47,508 nt of DNA from Dunaliella salina. Taxonomy: Eukaryota > Chlorophyta > Chlorophyceae > Chlamydomonadales > Dunaliellaceae. Shown in pieces: positions 1 to 12,449 of the stretch. The stretch is from positions 19,998 through 67,505 of the forward strand of contig MU069462.1 of NCBI GenBank assembly GCA_002284615.2. Direction: 5' to 3'. Position 1 is the first letter of the stretch. Every line of letters starts with the position of its first letter. Made by a program: the position numbers and the translations under genes. The notes beneath the pieces are model-generated. The model was not told where the DNA came from, searched no databases, and saw only the letters and a list, made by a program, of their open reading frames with translations.

Positions 1-80
1 AGGGGCAGGGGGGACCTAATTTGAGCATCCCTCAGCCAGGCATTTTGAATGATGCTCAACAAGAGGTCCATGCCACCCTT

Positions 81-143
81 TGGTTGTGCAATTCTGTCTT
101 GATGCTGAGGAACTTTAAGTATCAAGACAGAATTGCACAACCA
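81..143. repeat. Perfect 23-bp inverted repeat with 17-nt loop
   Basis: Arms 81-103 and 121-143 are exactly complementary. The hairpin lies in an intron of the OPR-type gene, its near arm 33 nt beyond the donor at 176. The size fits a small-RNA precursor or a MITE remnant; nothing distinguishes these. Confidence 0.85.
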
Positions 144-176
144 GAGATCGGAGACCCCCCCCCCACACACACACAC

Positions 177-404
177 CTGGCCGGTCATCGCCGGCTGCAG
201 CTGTGTGGCCCGGTCCAAGGCTGCAGCTATCCATGCGCTGCCAGGGGTGATGCCCAGCCTGCCCAGGCCCCACAGCATGTTGGGTAGCTCCTCAGGCCCC
301 GCTGTCGCGAGGCAGGGCTGTGAAGCTGATAGCCAGGCTTGGGTGAAGGTAGGGCTTGGGGGCAGGCGCAGGCGCGCCAGGGCCCAGATGATGTTGGCCA
401 GATC
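177..404 (-). CDS. OPR-type gene exon (last one visible): two helical repeats
   Basis: These 76 codons are bounded by CCATGCAG|GAT and GGCCAG|GTGTGTGTG, phase 0 to phase 0. The two repeat units read DLANIIWALARLRLPPSPTF and LPNMLWGLGRLGITPGSAWI, about 39 residues apart, close to the 38-residue OPR period. It continues directly from exon 5 (HAKTQ|DLANII). A diverged copy of its acceptor and first ~45 bases lies 157 bp upstream in the gene, at 515-566. Confidence 0.8.
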
Positions 405-2426
405 CTGCATGGAGGAGCGATGGTGAGCTCAGCATATGACTTTTAATCTAGGGATGTCGTCCTGAGACTCTGACTGCATGTAATGGCAGTAAACCAAAAG
501 TGCCGAATGGTTTCGGGGGCAGGCGCAGGCGCGCCAGGGCCCAGATCATGTTGGCCAAGTGCTGCATGGAGGGGCGACGGTGAACTCAGCTTACGGCTTT
601 CAACTTGAGGTGTTCTGTCTGGGGATGTCCTGTTTGGGAGTCTGAGTCTCTGACTGCATGCTGTGAAATACATGCGAGGTTTTTAGGTGTGCTGAATCGT
701 TGCATGACATGCCCCCATTGCATGACATGCGAGGATGGAGGAGGGCCAAGCCACAAACCCACCAGATGGCCCCACATCCTCTCCAGTCTTTCATCCCCCA
801 AAGCACTTCAATTGGGGCTAAGCCTTTGCTCGTTTGCTATTTCGGCATGCTCTCTTGAAAAGCACGCTGCCTCTTGACTGCTGAGATCTCTTTGAAGTTG
901 TCATCGTCCCAAGCACATTCATGCAACAGAAGAAACTAGTTGGGTACGACCCCCAGTGAAGAAATGCAACACAACAAAAGGCTGACCTTTTACACTTGAG
1001 TGGCCTTTTGCGTGGACTGAATTTTAATGGGGGGGGGTCCAAGCTGGATGATGCACAATGAAATGCAGAAAATATGTGCAACAGAGTTTGAGCGCCCATG
1101 GGTGGATTCTGTTGCGTAGACAGAGTCCAGTCCTGGCTTCCATGGGGTTGCATCATTTGCATGGCGTTTGTACTGATCATTATCATCACGTGACTTGCTC
1201 ACTTAGCGGAGAGGGTTCCTTACGGCACACTCTTGCACAACATAACTGGAGGAAGGCTTTCTCACGCCTTCCTTCAGCACCTGTTTTGCATGATCTATGG
1301 AAAAATTGATCATTTATACTAACGTAGAGCAGTGATATAAAGTGGTGTCCCAGTGTCAACAGTAGTGCTTATGGTGCAGCAAATCTTTTATCCAGGGATG
1401 CCTAATTTGGGGAGTTGAGACTCCAAGTGCATGCAATGAAATACGTGCAGGGGTTCAAGCATGACAAATCGTTTGAGAGCATGAGTAAGAATGGATCAGT
1501 GAGAATGGAGGAGCGCTAAGAGGAGGGCCGACGAGCCCGCCAAACGCCCCCACATCCTCTCCAATCCTTCCCCTCCCAAAGCACTTCATTTGGTGCTGAG
1601 ACCCTTGTTACTTGGGCAACCTCCCCTTAAACGCACGCTGCATGTAGACTGCTGCACAATGTTGTCTGCATCTGGAAGCGCTTCGTCCAACTGAGGACCC
1701 CCCCAGCAAAAGTCAGTCCACAAGAAAGCCACTGGAGTGTCATAGATCAGCATAGTCAGAAGGGTGCTTGCCGCCAAGGGGGTACTTCAGTACTAATTAT
1801 TTTTCCGCATGAGTGAGCTTTCAAGGATAATAAGTTGTAGGAGTCTGCGGAAATATTGTGCAGCAGAGCTTGATGCCAACAAGTGAATTCTGTTGCACAG
1901 ACACAGTCCAGTCTTGGCCTCCATCTGGTTGCGTCACTTGCTTTCTTATGCCCTGCCTCAATGTTACTGCAAGTGCCTCAATGTTACTGCAAGTGCCTCG
2001 ATGTTACTGCAAGTGCCTCAATGTTACTGCAAGTGCCTCAATGTTACTGCAAGTGCCTCGATGTTACTGCAAGTGCCTCAATGTCACTTCAAGTGGCCCA
2101 CTCAAATTTGTGGAAGGGCTTGCTTATGCGCAGCATGAATCGTGGAAGACAAACTCATTGAACATCATAATTGGGCGGAGGCTTGCTTTTGCACCTGTAG
2201 TGCATGGTCACTGGGCAGCTTGCTTCTTCATCCCAATTTGGTACAGCAAGTGATCTGGAATGGAGTTCTGGTGTCAAACAGTAGCATTCATGGTGCGGCA
2301 AAACAGGAAAGGTCACTCATACCCTTGCGACCCCGTGCTCCATTTTGCAACATAGGTAGAGATGTGAGGCATGCAAGCAACGTGTGCCAGGAGCGTGAGA
2401 AGGATGGCCCTCCAGAGAGCAGAGGT

Positions 2427-2502
<76 letters not shown>

Positions 2503-2811
2503 GGGTAAAAAATTGTGTAGGTTAAAAACAGTGTTCTTAGAGCAAAAGCAAAGGGGTATCACAGGTATGTGGGCCTGAGACCTCGAATTAGACCCAATTG
2601 CCCATCGAAATTCAGAATAAAAAGCGCATCACCAGATTCCTGATTTTACTTTAATTCCTACTACCGTACCAGTATTTTTCCCTCCAAAACATCTTGTTGG
2701 GGCCGTGCGTAAGAATTGCAGCTTGCAAAAAAATCGTTCGAGGCGGTGCGAATATGTGCGAATAGGTAAAAAATAATTAAATTTTTGCGTGATTAGGTTC
2801 ACAGCAGCCAA

Positions 2812-2889
<78 letters not shown>

Positions 2890-4550
2890 CACACACATGC
2901 GCACAGTACATGTGCATGTGTGCGTGTGGGTGGGAGGGTGTGGGGATACATTTGTGTGGTTGAATGTGGGTGTGCGGGTGCTTGGGCGAAGGCCCCTTGG
3001 CACTGCGTATGTGTGCGAATTTGAAAATAATAACTTCTACTGTGGGTGCATAAGTGTGAATGTTTGAAACAACCTAAATTTTTAAGAGGGTGCGTATTGG
3101 TCACATGCAGGTATAGTATTTCTAGTTTTGGATTTCAGGGCAAGGGTGATCTATGCCAGATCAAAGCTTGGCAGGAGACCTGAATTTCAATTCCAAATTT
3201 AGGCTTGTGATAAAAAGGATGATATAATGAAAAAAGGTGAAAAAAGCTTATGGGAAGCGCTTCCTGAGTGAAAACAGAGATGAGTGCCCAGAGGTCTACT
3301 ATCCTCCTGAACATTCTCGTCCACCCTGACCCAGCCAGACCACGGATCGACCCCATTTCTTTCACAATTGTGTCTGTTACATTACAGCTACACATAAGAG
3401 GGTAATTTAACAAAAAGGGTTAGGGGGGACAATTCCCATTTTTCATCACATTGCCCTTTTTCCCCTTGTAGAGCATCCTAGCTCACACACCAAGCTTTAT
3501 CACAACTTTTTTTTTTTGGTCAGAGTTGTTCTTTTTGAACCACGGTTAACGCCTGTGTTGAAAGTTTGGGGAATGGTTTGGTCAGAAGGTCCCGAAAATT
3601 TCTGGAATGCTGAGCTCCCAAAACAGGACCTGTGACAACCCCTTGGAGCAAGAGGCACACAACTAGAAAAGGGCATTCAAGCAATACGAACACATTCAGC
3701 CCTTCCCTTGCGAAGATGGATAGGAAGAAGCAAATCATTATTTTAGGCAAGGAAAACGGGCACAAGCAAAAAAAAAAGTGTGTTAGAGACAATCATACCA
3801 AAACGGGCATGACAATTGCAAGTGGATGCAGCCTGCACACCCTCCAATTGAAATTGGCAGAGGGGAGCAGCAGGCCAATTTGCCAGACATGCTCTTTCTA
3901 AACTTTTTTTCTTAAATCTGACCGTGCCAACCATTTTTATTCCATAAAATATCACGTTTGCCAAAATTTATGGAAATCGAAGGCTCCCAGATCACTCTCC
4001 TGGCCCCAGATCACCCCAAAGCAGCCCACAGCTCTACTCTGGGGCCATTGGTCACCCCCAAAAATATTTTTTTATGTATCCCTAGTATAACATGCTAACA
4101 TCCTGCATATTCAAAAACAGGAAGAAGGAGGTCAAATTTTGACCTTTTTGACACCCCTTAGGCAAGTTTTTCTATCAGGGAAATAGCTGAAATCCTGAAT
4201 CTCACCAACCACTGGGTCTTTTCACTCCATTGTTTTTGCAATGATATTCTTTTATTACAAGGACTCCGAATCACTAAAAATCACCCAATTTGGTGCAGTG
4301 GGTGGTCAGGAACGGAATGTTGGTGGTGAAAACTAGGGTTCACGCTGCAGCAGATCAGGCATGGTCTCCGTAACTGGCAGGTTTCAAATTAGTTTCACAG
4401 GAAGACCAGAGGGAAAGTTACAAACCTGCCCGATACGAAGAAGCTATGCTAGGAGCATACAAAAAAAACCTGATTTTTGGCCTCAGCTGCCCCCATCTGT
4501 GAAATTGGAAACCATTCTGGCAAGGCAAATTTTGCTCAATAAAGCTTCAG

Positions 4551-4649
<99 letters not shown>

Positions 4650-4650
4650 N

Positions 4651-4747
<97 letters not shown>

Positions 4748-7264
4748 GCGTTTTTGCATGTGGCAGGGCGGCATGCAGGCGGTCCAGCAGCTTGGCCATG
4801 AAGGGCGGAGGTGGGTTGTGTTTCAGGCTGGCCAGGCCATGCAGCAGACGCACCAAGCTGCGAGCATGCGGGCAGAGTGCGGTCTTTCAAATTCAGAAAG
4901 CCCTTTCTAACTTGAGCTCTGATTTAGGCTTGCAGGCCATATTGCCGATACACTAGGCTGCAGGAATGGAAGTGGGGGCAGAAAAAGGTGCATCTTTAAG
5001 TAAAGAATTCCCAGGCCAGAATGTGCATCAGGCTGCGTGAGCATCGGCAGTTACGCGACTGTAAGACAGACATAAAGAGCTCTTTGTTGGAGGATAGCAC
5101 AGAAAAGCTCATGTAGGAAGCACCCCATTGAAGTGTCAGTCTGCGAGCATGCACGAATGGTGCAAGAATGAAAAAGGAGTTAGTGGCCAGCATGCGCATC
5201 CAACACATGAGATTCTGCCTGTGTACTCAATTGCCTGGATGCACACCAAAAGTGCAGACAGGCACAGGTACCGCTTCAACAGGCTTCAACTCTCACCACA
5301 TTCCCAAAGACGGCCCATACTCAAGCAACGCTTCAGGCACAAGCAGTTCAATTGATGGGACCTGATTGTCCCAAGTACAAACTGCTGCACATGATTGCCC
5401 GATTTACTAGGCTGCAACGCTCTACACATTCACCGAGGCGGCCCATGCCCAAGTGCCACACAAGTACTGCACAGGAACCGCTTTACCAGGCTTCAACGTT
5501 CACCACATGCACCAAGGCAGCCAATGCCCAAGTACCGCATAAAGCACCAGCAGCTCATCGTGTTGGGACCTGATTGCCTAACTACAAACGCTGCACCTGA
5601 TTGCCCGCTTTACCAGGCTGTAACGCTCTACACATACACCAAGGCGGCCCATGCCCTAAAGTTGCACACAAAGCGCCAGCAGCTCGATGTGTCGGGACTT
5701 GATTGCCTAAGTTAAACTGCGAGACCTGTTCTACATATTCACCAAGGCGGTCCGAGCCTAAATGTTGCACAAAGCGCCAGCAGTTCAATGTGTCGGGACC
5801 TGATTGTCCCAAGTACAAACTGCTGGCCCCTTTTTGTATGCAGGACCAAACGATCGAACATCGAGCCTACTGATCCCCTGAGTTTGCTGCTCATGACTTA
5901 TTTTAGGTAGACAGGCAGAGCCCTGGCGAATAGATCTTCGGGCAGGTGACTTACGTGTGTGCGCTCAGAACATCAGTCTGTGCCAGAAACACCAGTCTGT
6001 GCAGAAAACACCAGTCTGTGCCAAAAACACCAGTCTGCGCCAACTCATCTTGATGCATTGAGCAAAATGCCAGCTGCAACCCAACCTACGTAAGGACTGG
6101 TACACGTTATTTTCTCTGTTCTCTTTGAGGTCAAAGATGCACACCGCGTTCTCTAGCCTGTCCGAGGTCAATGGTACATACGGCTCTGTCTATTCTCTTC
6201 AAGAGTAAGATTAAGTTGCCCCACACGGTGCCCTCAGCTCCCTGATTGCTTTGCAAGCGTAGATTCATGAAACGACACGGGCAGCTCTACCACTGTCCCT
6301 TGCCCGCACACACATTTTCTTTTTGTAATAGCACATGCTCACATTCTATGATTATACCCTATAAACTTGCGACAGTTGATGTTGCAAGGCTCGAGCAGGA
6401 TGAGGCACAATCACAAAGTTGCAGGAATGCCGGAAACCTTCATCAAATGCTTGGCAAGTGGTTCTTCCAAAAGGTCCATGGTTGACCCTTACACTGCTCA
6501 TCTTTGTTAGTACAGTGCTGTGCGTTCTCACGTTTGCACATCAACACCTTGCAAATTCCTCACATTCCTCACATTCCTCCAGCACCCTCACCAATGCGCA
6601 CTATCCCTCCTCCCACTTGCAATATCCTGACAAGCTAAACATGAATACTGATTAGGTACTAAGACAGAGCTCTGCCGGAACTGGAAAACATTGAGCCTGC
6701 CCACCTGCACACGTCAAAGTCGCGCCACACGTCTTCCACGGCCCACAAAAACATGTAAGCCCAGTCAGCCCGCAAACCTCGCATGCCACACCTGCACCAA
6801 GCAAGCATGGTGCACAGATACACATGCGATGATGCAGAGCAGCATTATTCTGGAACCCACAGCCAGGCCCAGCAAGCCCGAAAACCTTGGATGCCACACC
6901 TGCACCAAGCAAGCATAATGCAAGGGTACACAAGTGACGAAGCAGAGCAACATCATTCCGGTAACCCCAGCCTGGCCCAGTCAGCTGGCAAACCTCGCAT
7001 GCCACACCTGCACCAAGCAAACATGGTGCCAAAATGTGCATGTGACGAAACAGGGGAACATTATTCTGGGACCCGCAGCCAGGCCAATCAGCTGGCAAAT
7101 CTGGCTGTTCACACCAGCATCAAGCACAAGCAAAAAGTTACAGTTGCAACCAAGCTATATTAAATTGATTTAATTAATTTAATTAATTAAGTTATCAATT
7201 AAAACATGATTTTGAATGCACATTTGAGGTGCACATATTATCACTAAACTACTTCTCCTCAGAG

Positions 7265-7362
<98 letters not shown>

Positions 7363-10300
7363 GTGCACCTGCATGGGATGAAAAAAACACAATGTTTAGG
7401 AATTGAGGCCACAGCCTGCCCTGAGACGCCTCAAGCCTCGCACATTTGAAGCAAGAAGGTGAGGGTGCAAGCACAATGAGATCCAGCAATGTCACTTTGG
7501 AATGTGATTGCCCAGGCATGAGCCATGAAACCCATCACACCTGAGGCCGCACAAGTGAGCAAGGTGTGGGGGCAAAATACAAAGAATCATAAGGAAGCGT
7601 TGCTTTGGAGCACACGCCCAAGCTGCTCACAGCCTCGCATGCCCACTGTAGCAGTGGGAGAGGCAAAGAATGTGGCAGTGTTAGTGGGTGCTGACTTGCT
7701 GAGTGACTAAGGTGCTTGCTTTGGAGCACGCCAGGGAAGTTCAGGGGCCCCTCGTGCTTGTCCGGTTTGCCCAAAACTGTGTCAGCAAAAAGCCTGGGGA
7801 GAGTGGGAATTGAACCCTGGACCTCCGGGTCTTGGGCAAAAATCCGACCAAAAATTCGGTTCATTTCTCCGGTTTGCCCAGACCCCCCTTCAAAAAATTC
7901 TCGGGCTCCCCATCAACATCAAAATATTTCCAGTGCCAGACGGCATGAACATCCCTGGAGCACACGCCCAAGCTGCTCACAAGCCATGCATGCCACCTGT
8001 AGCAGTAGGCGTGGCAAAAAAGTGTGTGGCAGTGCCAGTGGGTGCTGCCTTGCTGAGTGAAGCTGAGCTGAGCACAGGAAAGTGACGCCGACTTGTGTGA
8101 AAATCAAAAGCACAGGGACCGTGGAATGCATGCTCTGCCCCAGTCTCAACGCAGGCCGTCCATCCCTGTGTGGAGCACGAAAGGCAAGCTTAATGTTACA
8201 GCATGTGCAAGACGCATCACAAGTGGGGTTAATGGAATGCTTGCACAGAGGCCCTCCATCCCTGTCTGGAGCAAGCAAGTTTTGTGTGAATGCCTGTGCA
8301 TCATTATCATCATCGTGCGCGCATCACAATTGAGTAGGGTTCACCGACTCTATGAAAACATGCCACATGTACCACCTGCTTAGCAGGGGAAATTGCGAGA
8401 TGAATGGCGCATAAACATGGATTAGGCCAACCCTTTAAGCTAGGTATGAACAACGCCTGCGCAGGCCCCACAATTGTTCGTGCAGCACAAGCGAGCTAGG
8501 TGTGGTGGCATGTGCATGCTGCCAAGCAGCACAGCAGTTTCCTGGCATTTGCAATCAGGAACAGGTTTGTGTGCAGCCAGCACAAGCGAGGCGTATGATA
8601 CCAGGTGGGACGGTATCTGGTCAACACTCCCCACTGGAGGTCCTCAACTGGCGCAGTGCTCGTCCAGATAGCTACGTGCCACTGTTACACAGGTCTACAA
8701 CCTCGTAACAAAAATGATCTTGATATTTCAGCAAGGATATGCCTACAGCATGTGAGGCCTCTGGACAAGGAGGTCACATCTGAGGACTGCGGTGCCTTGG
8801 GTGTTGGACGGCTTTGAACAGATTGAGGAGCACGGAATAGGTATGCGACAGCTTCAAACAGGTCCAGGTGCGTGTGAGGCATATGTGCTGCCTGTGAGAA
8901 TATAAGTCTGCTGTTACATTAATGAAAAGACACAGCCAGGGATGTAAGACAAGGCTATTGTAAGCCTTGTACACTTGTTATGTTCCTCCCCACCCTCCTG
9001 AGCTCGCGTCTTTGTGAGCTAAACACAACGCCTGTGGGCAGTGGAGGCGTGCGTTAGGTATGTAGTGCCGATAGGCATACATTGGCTGTGAGCAGATTCA
9101 GGCATGATTGATGCATGCGCTGCCTGCAAGAAAATGATGCCTTTGGTACATAAGGTGCAAGGTCAGTATATACTATGTATTAGAATATACTACGGTATCA
9201 TACAGTATAAGTGCAGTATACTAGTACATGGGGGGCCCTACACTAGTATTCAATTTGTAACTCAAATTCAGAGCTAAGTTCGTGAGCTTAGAAGCTAGAC
9301 GTCTGGGTCCTAATAGTCGGAAAGTAATAATAATAGCTCCCAATTGACAGCCATGAGTGCGGAGAGAAAACGGTCACACAGGCCCAGACACCTAGAAGAG
9401 CTGCTTGCAGGCTCAAGTAGTCTACCCAGCCCAAAGACACGAGCAGGAGTTTGAGCATCATCTGCCCAGCCCTGCCATCAAACACGGTCTCACTCGCATG
9501 AGCATGTGCATGAGCATGCAGCCCAAAGGGCCTGTCCATGCAGGCTGAGCAAGCTAAGCCGACTTCTCCCAGGCCATCAGACAGCACTCCTCATTTTTGC
9601 ATGGGCATGAAGCCCATGGGGGTTGATGCTTGTCCATGCAAGCTGTGAAAGCAAACTTGGGAAACCAGTAGTACCAGATGCAGTGGAGCTGCTGGAGGCC
9701 TTTGGCTCAATTCCAGTTTTGAAGGCCTCTTTGTGCAGGTCGGCCTCGCTACCCTGCAGCAAGACTCCAGACGTGCCCCTTTGCAGAGCATCAGATTTGG
9801 GATTATAATATGGGCATGTACAGCCATTTAGTTGTTTATGTGTAAGGATGATCCAATGCCTCACAACTCTTGGCTCAATAAATATTTCTCTTCAAAAACA
9901 TCAATTTCTTTTTGTAATGTTTCTCTGAAAAAGATCGATTGTTTGCAATATTTTTCCTTCAAAAAATCAGCAATGGATTCCTAAGGGTCAAAAGTCTTTC
10001 CCTAACAAGAAGCGGTGTCAATTATTCCACTTTGTGGACAATCATATACTACATACTAGTACATATAACTTTGTGGACAATTGTATACTACATACTAGTA
10101 TACATATACAAGTATGTACTGTTTTTCAATCCCATACAAGTACACCTCGCACCCTAGTGGTTTGTGGTGCCAATTGGCATGCGATGGCTTCAAGCAGGTT
10201 AAGGTACAAATGAGGTATGTTCCGCCTGTATGAAAATGACTGTGAAAATGATGCCTGTAAGTGACGCAGGCGGAACAGAGATATGTGGTGCCAATAGGCA

Positions 10301-12383
10301 TGCGATGGGGTGAGGCTGATCAAGGTACAAATGAACGAAGGTACAAATGTGGTATGTATTATCCCGCCTGTCTGAAAAGGACTGTGAAAATGATGCCTGT
10401 AGGCAGTGGAGGCACAAGAAGGGTGAGTGGTGCGTGCCTGTAGGTGTTGAGGATTTCAGGGTTACAGGATTATAGAAAAAAAAAGGCCCTCAGTCAAACG
10501 ACTGACTGCTAGACTTAGCCTTTAAGCATAAGCGTTGAGCGAAGATGACTGCAAGTTTGAGTCACACCGTCTGTGCTTTCTGCAAACTGCCTGCACGTCT
10601 TGCGAAAGGCACCAGTGTGGGTGAAGATACTTACAGATGCATCTCCACATGGACAAGATGTGCATGATTTGCTGTGTCTTCATAGGTACTTCCAGAAGTA
10701 TCTTCACTAACATCCAGAACCTTCAGGCACCTTCAAAGACACAGCAAATCATGTACATCTTGTCCACGCTTGTAACCTAATTTTTTGGCCACTGCACGGA
10801 TGGTCCTGAATCTTTGCTCGCCTAAACAAACTACATATTCAAGGGTACTGAGGTCTGTCAGCATTGACTTTCCTTTCGTGTTGGCTGCAGGAATATCTGG
10901 AGCTGCCTCATTGCAGCCTACTCGCCCCAAAGTCCTCGAGGGGGAAAAGCACAGGTCATCACTTCCTTGGCATAGGTTTACAGGTTTACTGGAAAAGGAC
11001 TTTCTTGGCATAGCACTCCAACACGCAAGCTGCTGCCTTGGCTGACGGTGCTCCAACTCTGCGCTCTACAGGGCAAGACCAATCCTGTGATCAGGGAAGT
11101 TCAGGGGCCCCTCATGCTCGTCCGGTTTGCCGGGAACCGCATCAGCGAAAAATCCGGAGAGAGTCGGAATCGAACCCCGGACCTCCGGGTCTTAGGCAAA
11201 AATTTGACCAAAAGGTCATTATTTTTTCGGTTAGCCCGGACCCTCCTTCAAAACTTTTCCGGATCCTCCATCAAACATTAAAATATCTCCGGTTGCCGGA
11301 CGGCGTGAACATCCCTGCCTGTGATCTACATGCATGGTGCAGGTGCATCTTTAATAGGTGAGGTGCGGGATTACACTGTAATTTTACTCTTACTATAATA
11401 ATACAGTAATATTACTTACCTTTCTACCTAGGTGCAGGATGGCACTTTAATACTACCATAATATTACACTGTGGTCTTACAATAATATTGGGATTTCCCA
11501 GAATTTAATATTACATTCCGCACCTTATTAATAGGCGTCCTGCTTGTGCACCAGAGGGGGCCACATGCAACACATGCAACACATGCAAACTGACATGCCT
11601 TGCTTTTCCCCAAAGGAGTGTAGGCAGAAGCGCTTGCACACACACTGGCATTAGTAACTGTAAGGTTATGGCACTCACCACAGCACTGCTTATTGCCAAG
11701 TGCAAAGCGGAGCCCCAAGCTTAAGTTTGTCATTGTGAGATGCGAAGGCGAATCAAAGTGCAAGCACAGTGCTCCATCGCGCAGTTTCCAAGCAGTAGCG
11801 TGAAGATGAGTGCGAAAAGTGCCAAAACTTACCATCCACACAGGGTACTAAGGAATTCATGGCCACTGCTCATAGCAGACCAGTCCACATACATACACTC
11901 CACACAAACATCCTTCAGCCCCCCCCTCTTCCTTCGGCCCCCACACCCCCCCACACACATGCCCACTCACCTGGCCACTGCCCACAATATCTGTGTCAGC
12001 GCTTGTGGGGTGGGACGGCCGTACTTGCCACACTGCCTGAAGCGCTGCGCTGCAGCCTCCATGAACGTGATGTAGTAGGACTTTTTCAGTGGTGCACGCA
12101 GCTTGACCAGGCTGACCATGGTGGCGCTGAGCTCCCAGAAGCCCATGTGAGGAAGGTGCTGCCTGCGTGTCCAGGTGCAAGTTTGGATCTGCCCTTTGTA
12201 TGCGTGTGTTTTGGGGGAGGGTCAGTATGTGTGTGTTTGTTCCCTAATGGCGCTCAGTTCCCAGAGACCCACGCGTGGAGGGTGCTGCCTGCGGGTGCAA
12301 ATATGGATCTACACTCAGCTCTTGCATGTCATTCCTCAAGTGGATTCCGTGTCTGTTTGTGAGCAATAAGAGTTTCTGTGCCC

Positions 12384-12449
<66 letters not shown>

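Larger units (their letters stand above)
440..2300. repeat. Degenerate long tandem duplication in intron
   Basis: Recognisable blocks recur in the same order: a block at about 600-850 resembles 1390-1620 (shared CCCCACATCCTCTCCA and CCAAAGCACTTCA), a block at 1070-1160 resembles 1851-1942 (shared GACAGAGTCCAGTC/GACACAGTCCAGTC), and 1343-1385 resembles 2262-2300. Spacing is roughly 780-920 bp. The copies are strongly diverged. Confidence 0.65.
405..4745 (-). other. OPR-type gene intron (4.3 kb), repeat-filled
   Basis: I see no coding segment beyond the duplicated exon fragment at 515-566. The intron holds a degenerate tandem duplication (about 440-2300), a 20-bp minisatellite (1956-2095), CA tracts at 2431-2496 and 2814-2887, an R1 dispersed repeat (3880-4495) and a ~190-bp CA tract directly at the donor (4555-4745). 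Confidence 0.6.
4858..11970 (-). other. OPR-type gene intron region (7.1 kb), probably hiding a short exon
   Basis: No exon was recognised, though a missing half repeat suggests one of about 84 bp (1 nt + codons + 2 nt by phase). The region holds tandem repeats at 5265-5830 and 6690-7120, a CA tract at 7271-7360, two 226-bp hAT-type MITEs (7732-7957 and 11092-11317), diverged tandem repeats at about 8740-10440, and an inverted repeat at 10651-10765. Confidence 0.5.

Noticed and set aside
6652..7098. 148-codon minus-strand repeat protein
   Set aside because: A 108-bp period keeps frames open automatically on both strands, and no splice context or profile supports it.
7535..7864. 109-codon minus-strand ORF
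   Set aside because: It lies mostly within the hAT-type MITE and a tandem duplicate.
9200..10120. Possible origin or centromere-like AT-rich TATACTA repeats
   Set aside because: They are a few short tandem units within intronic repeats; no further evidence.
10733..11056. 107-codon minus-strand ORF ending KRGQDVHDLLCL
   Set aside because: The end is formed by one arm of an inverted repeat, and no exon borders or family match support it.
11160..11200. A tRNA gene
   Set aside because: Only the T-arm-like part is present; there is no acceptor stem or complete cloverleaf, and it sits within a MITE.
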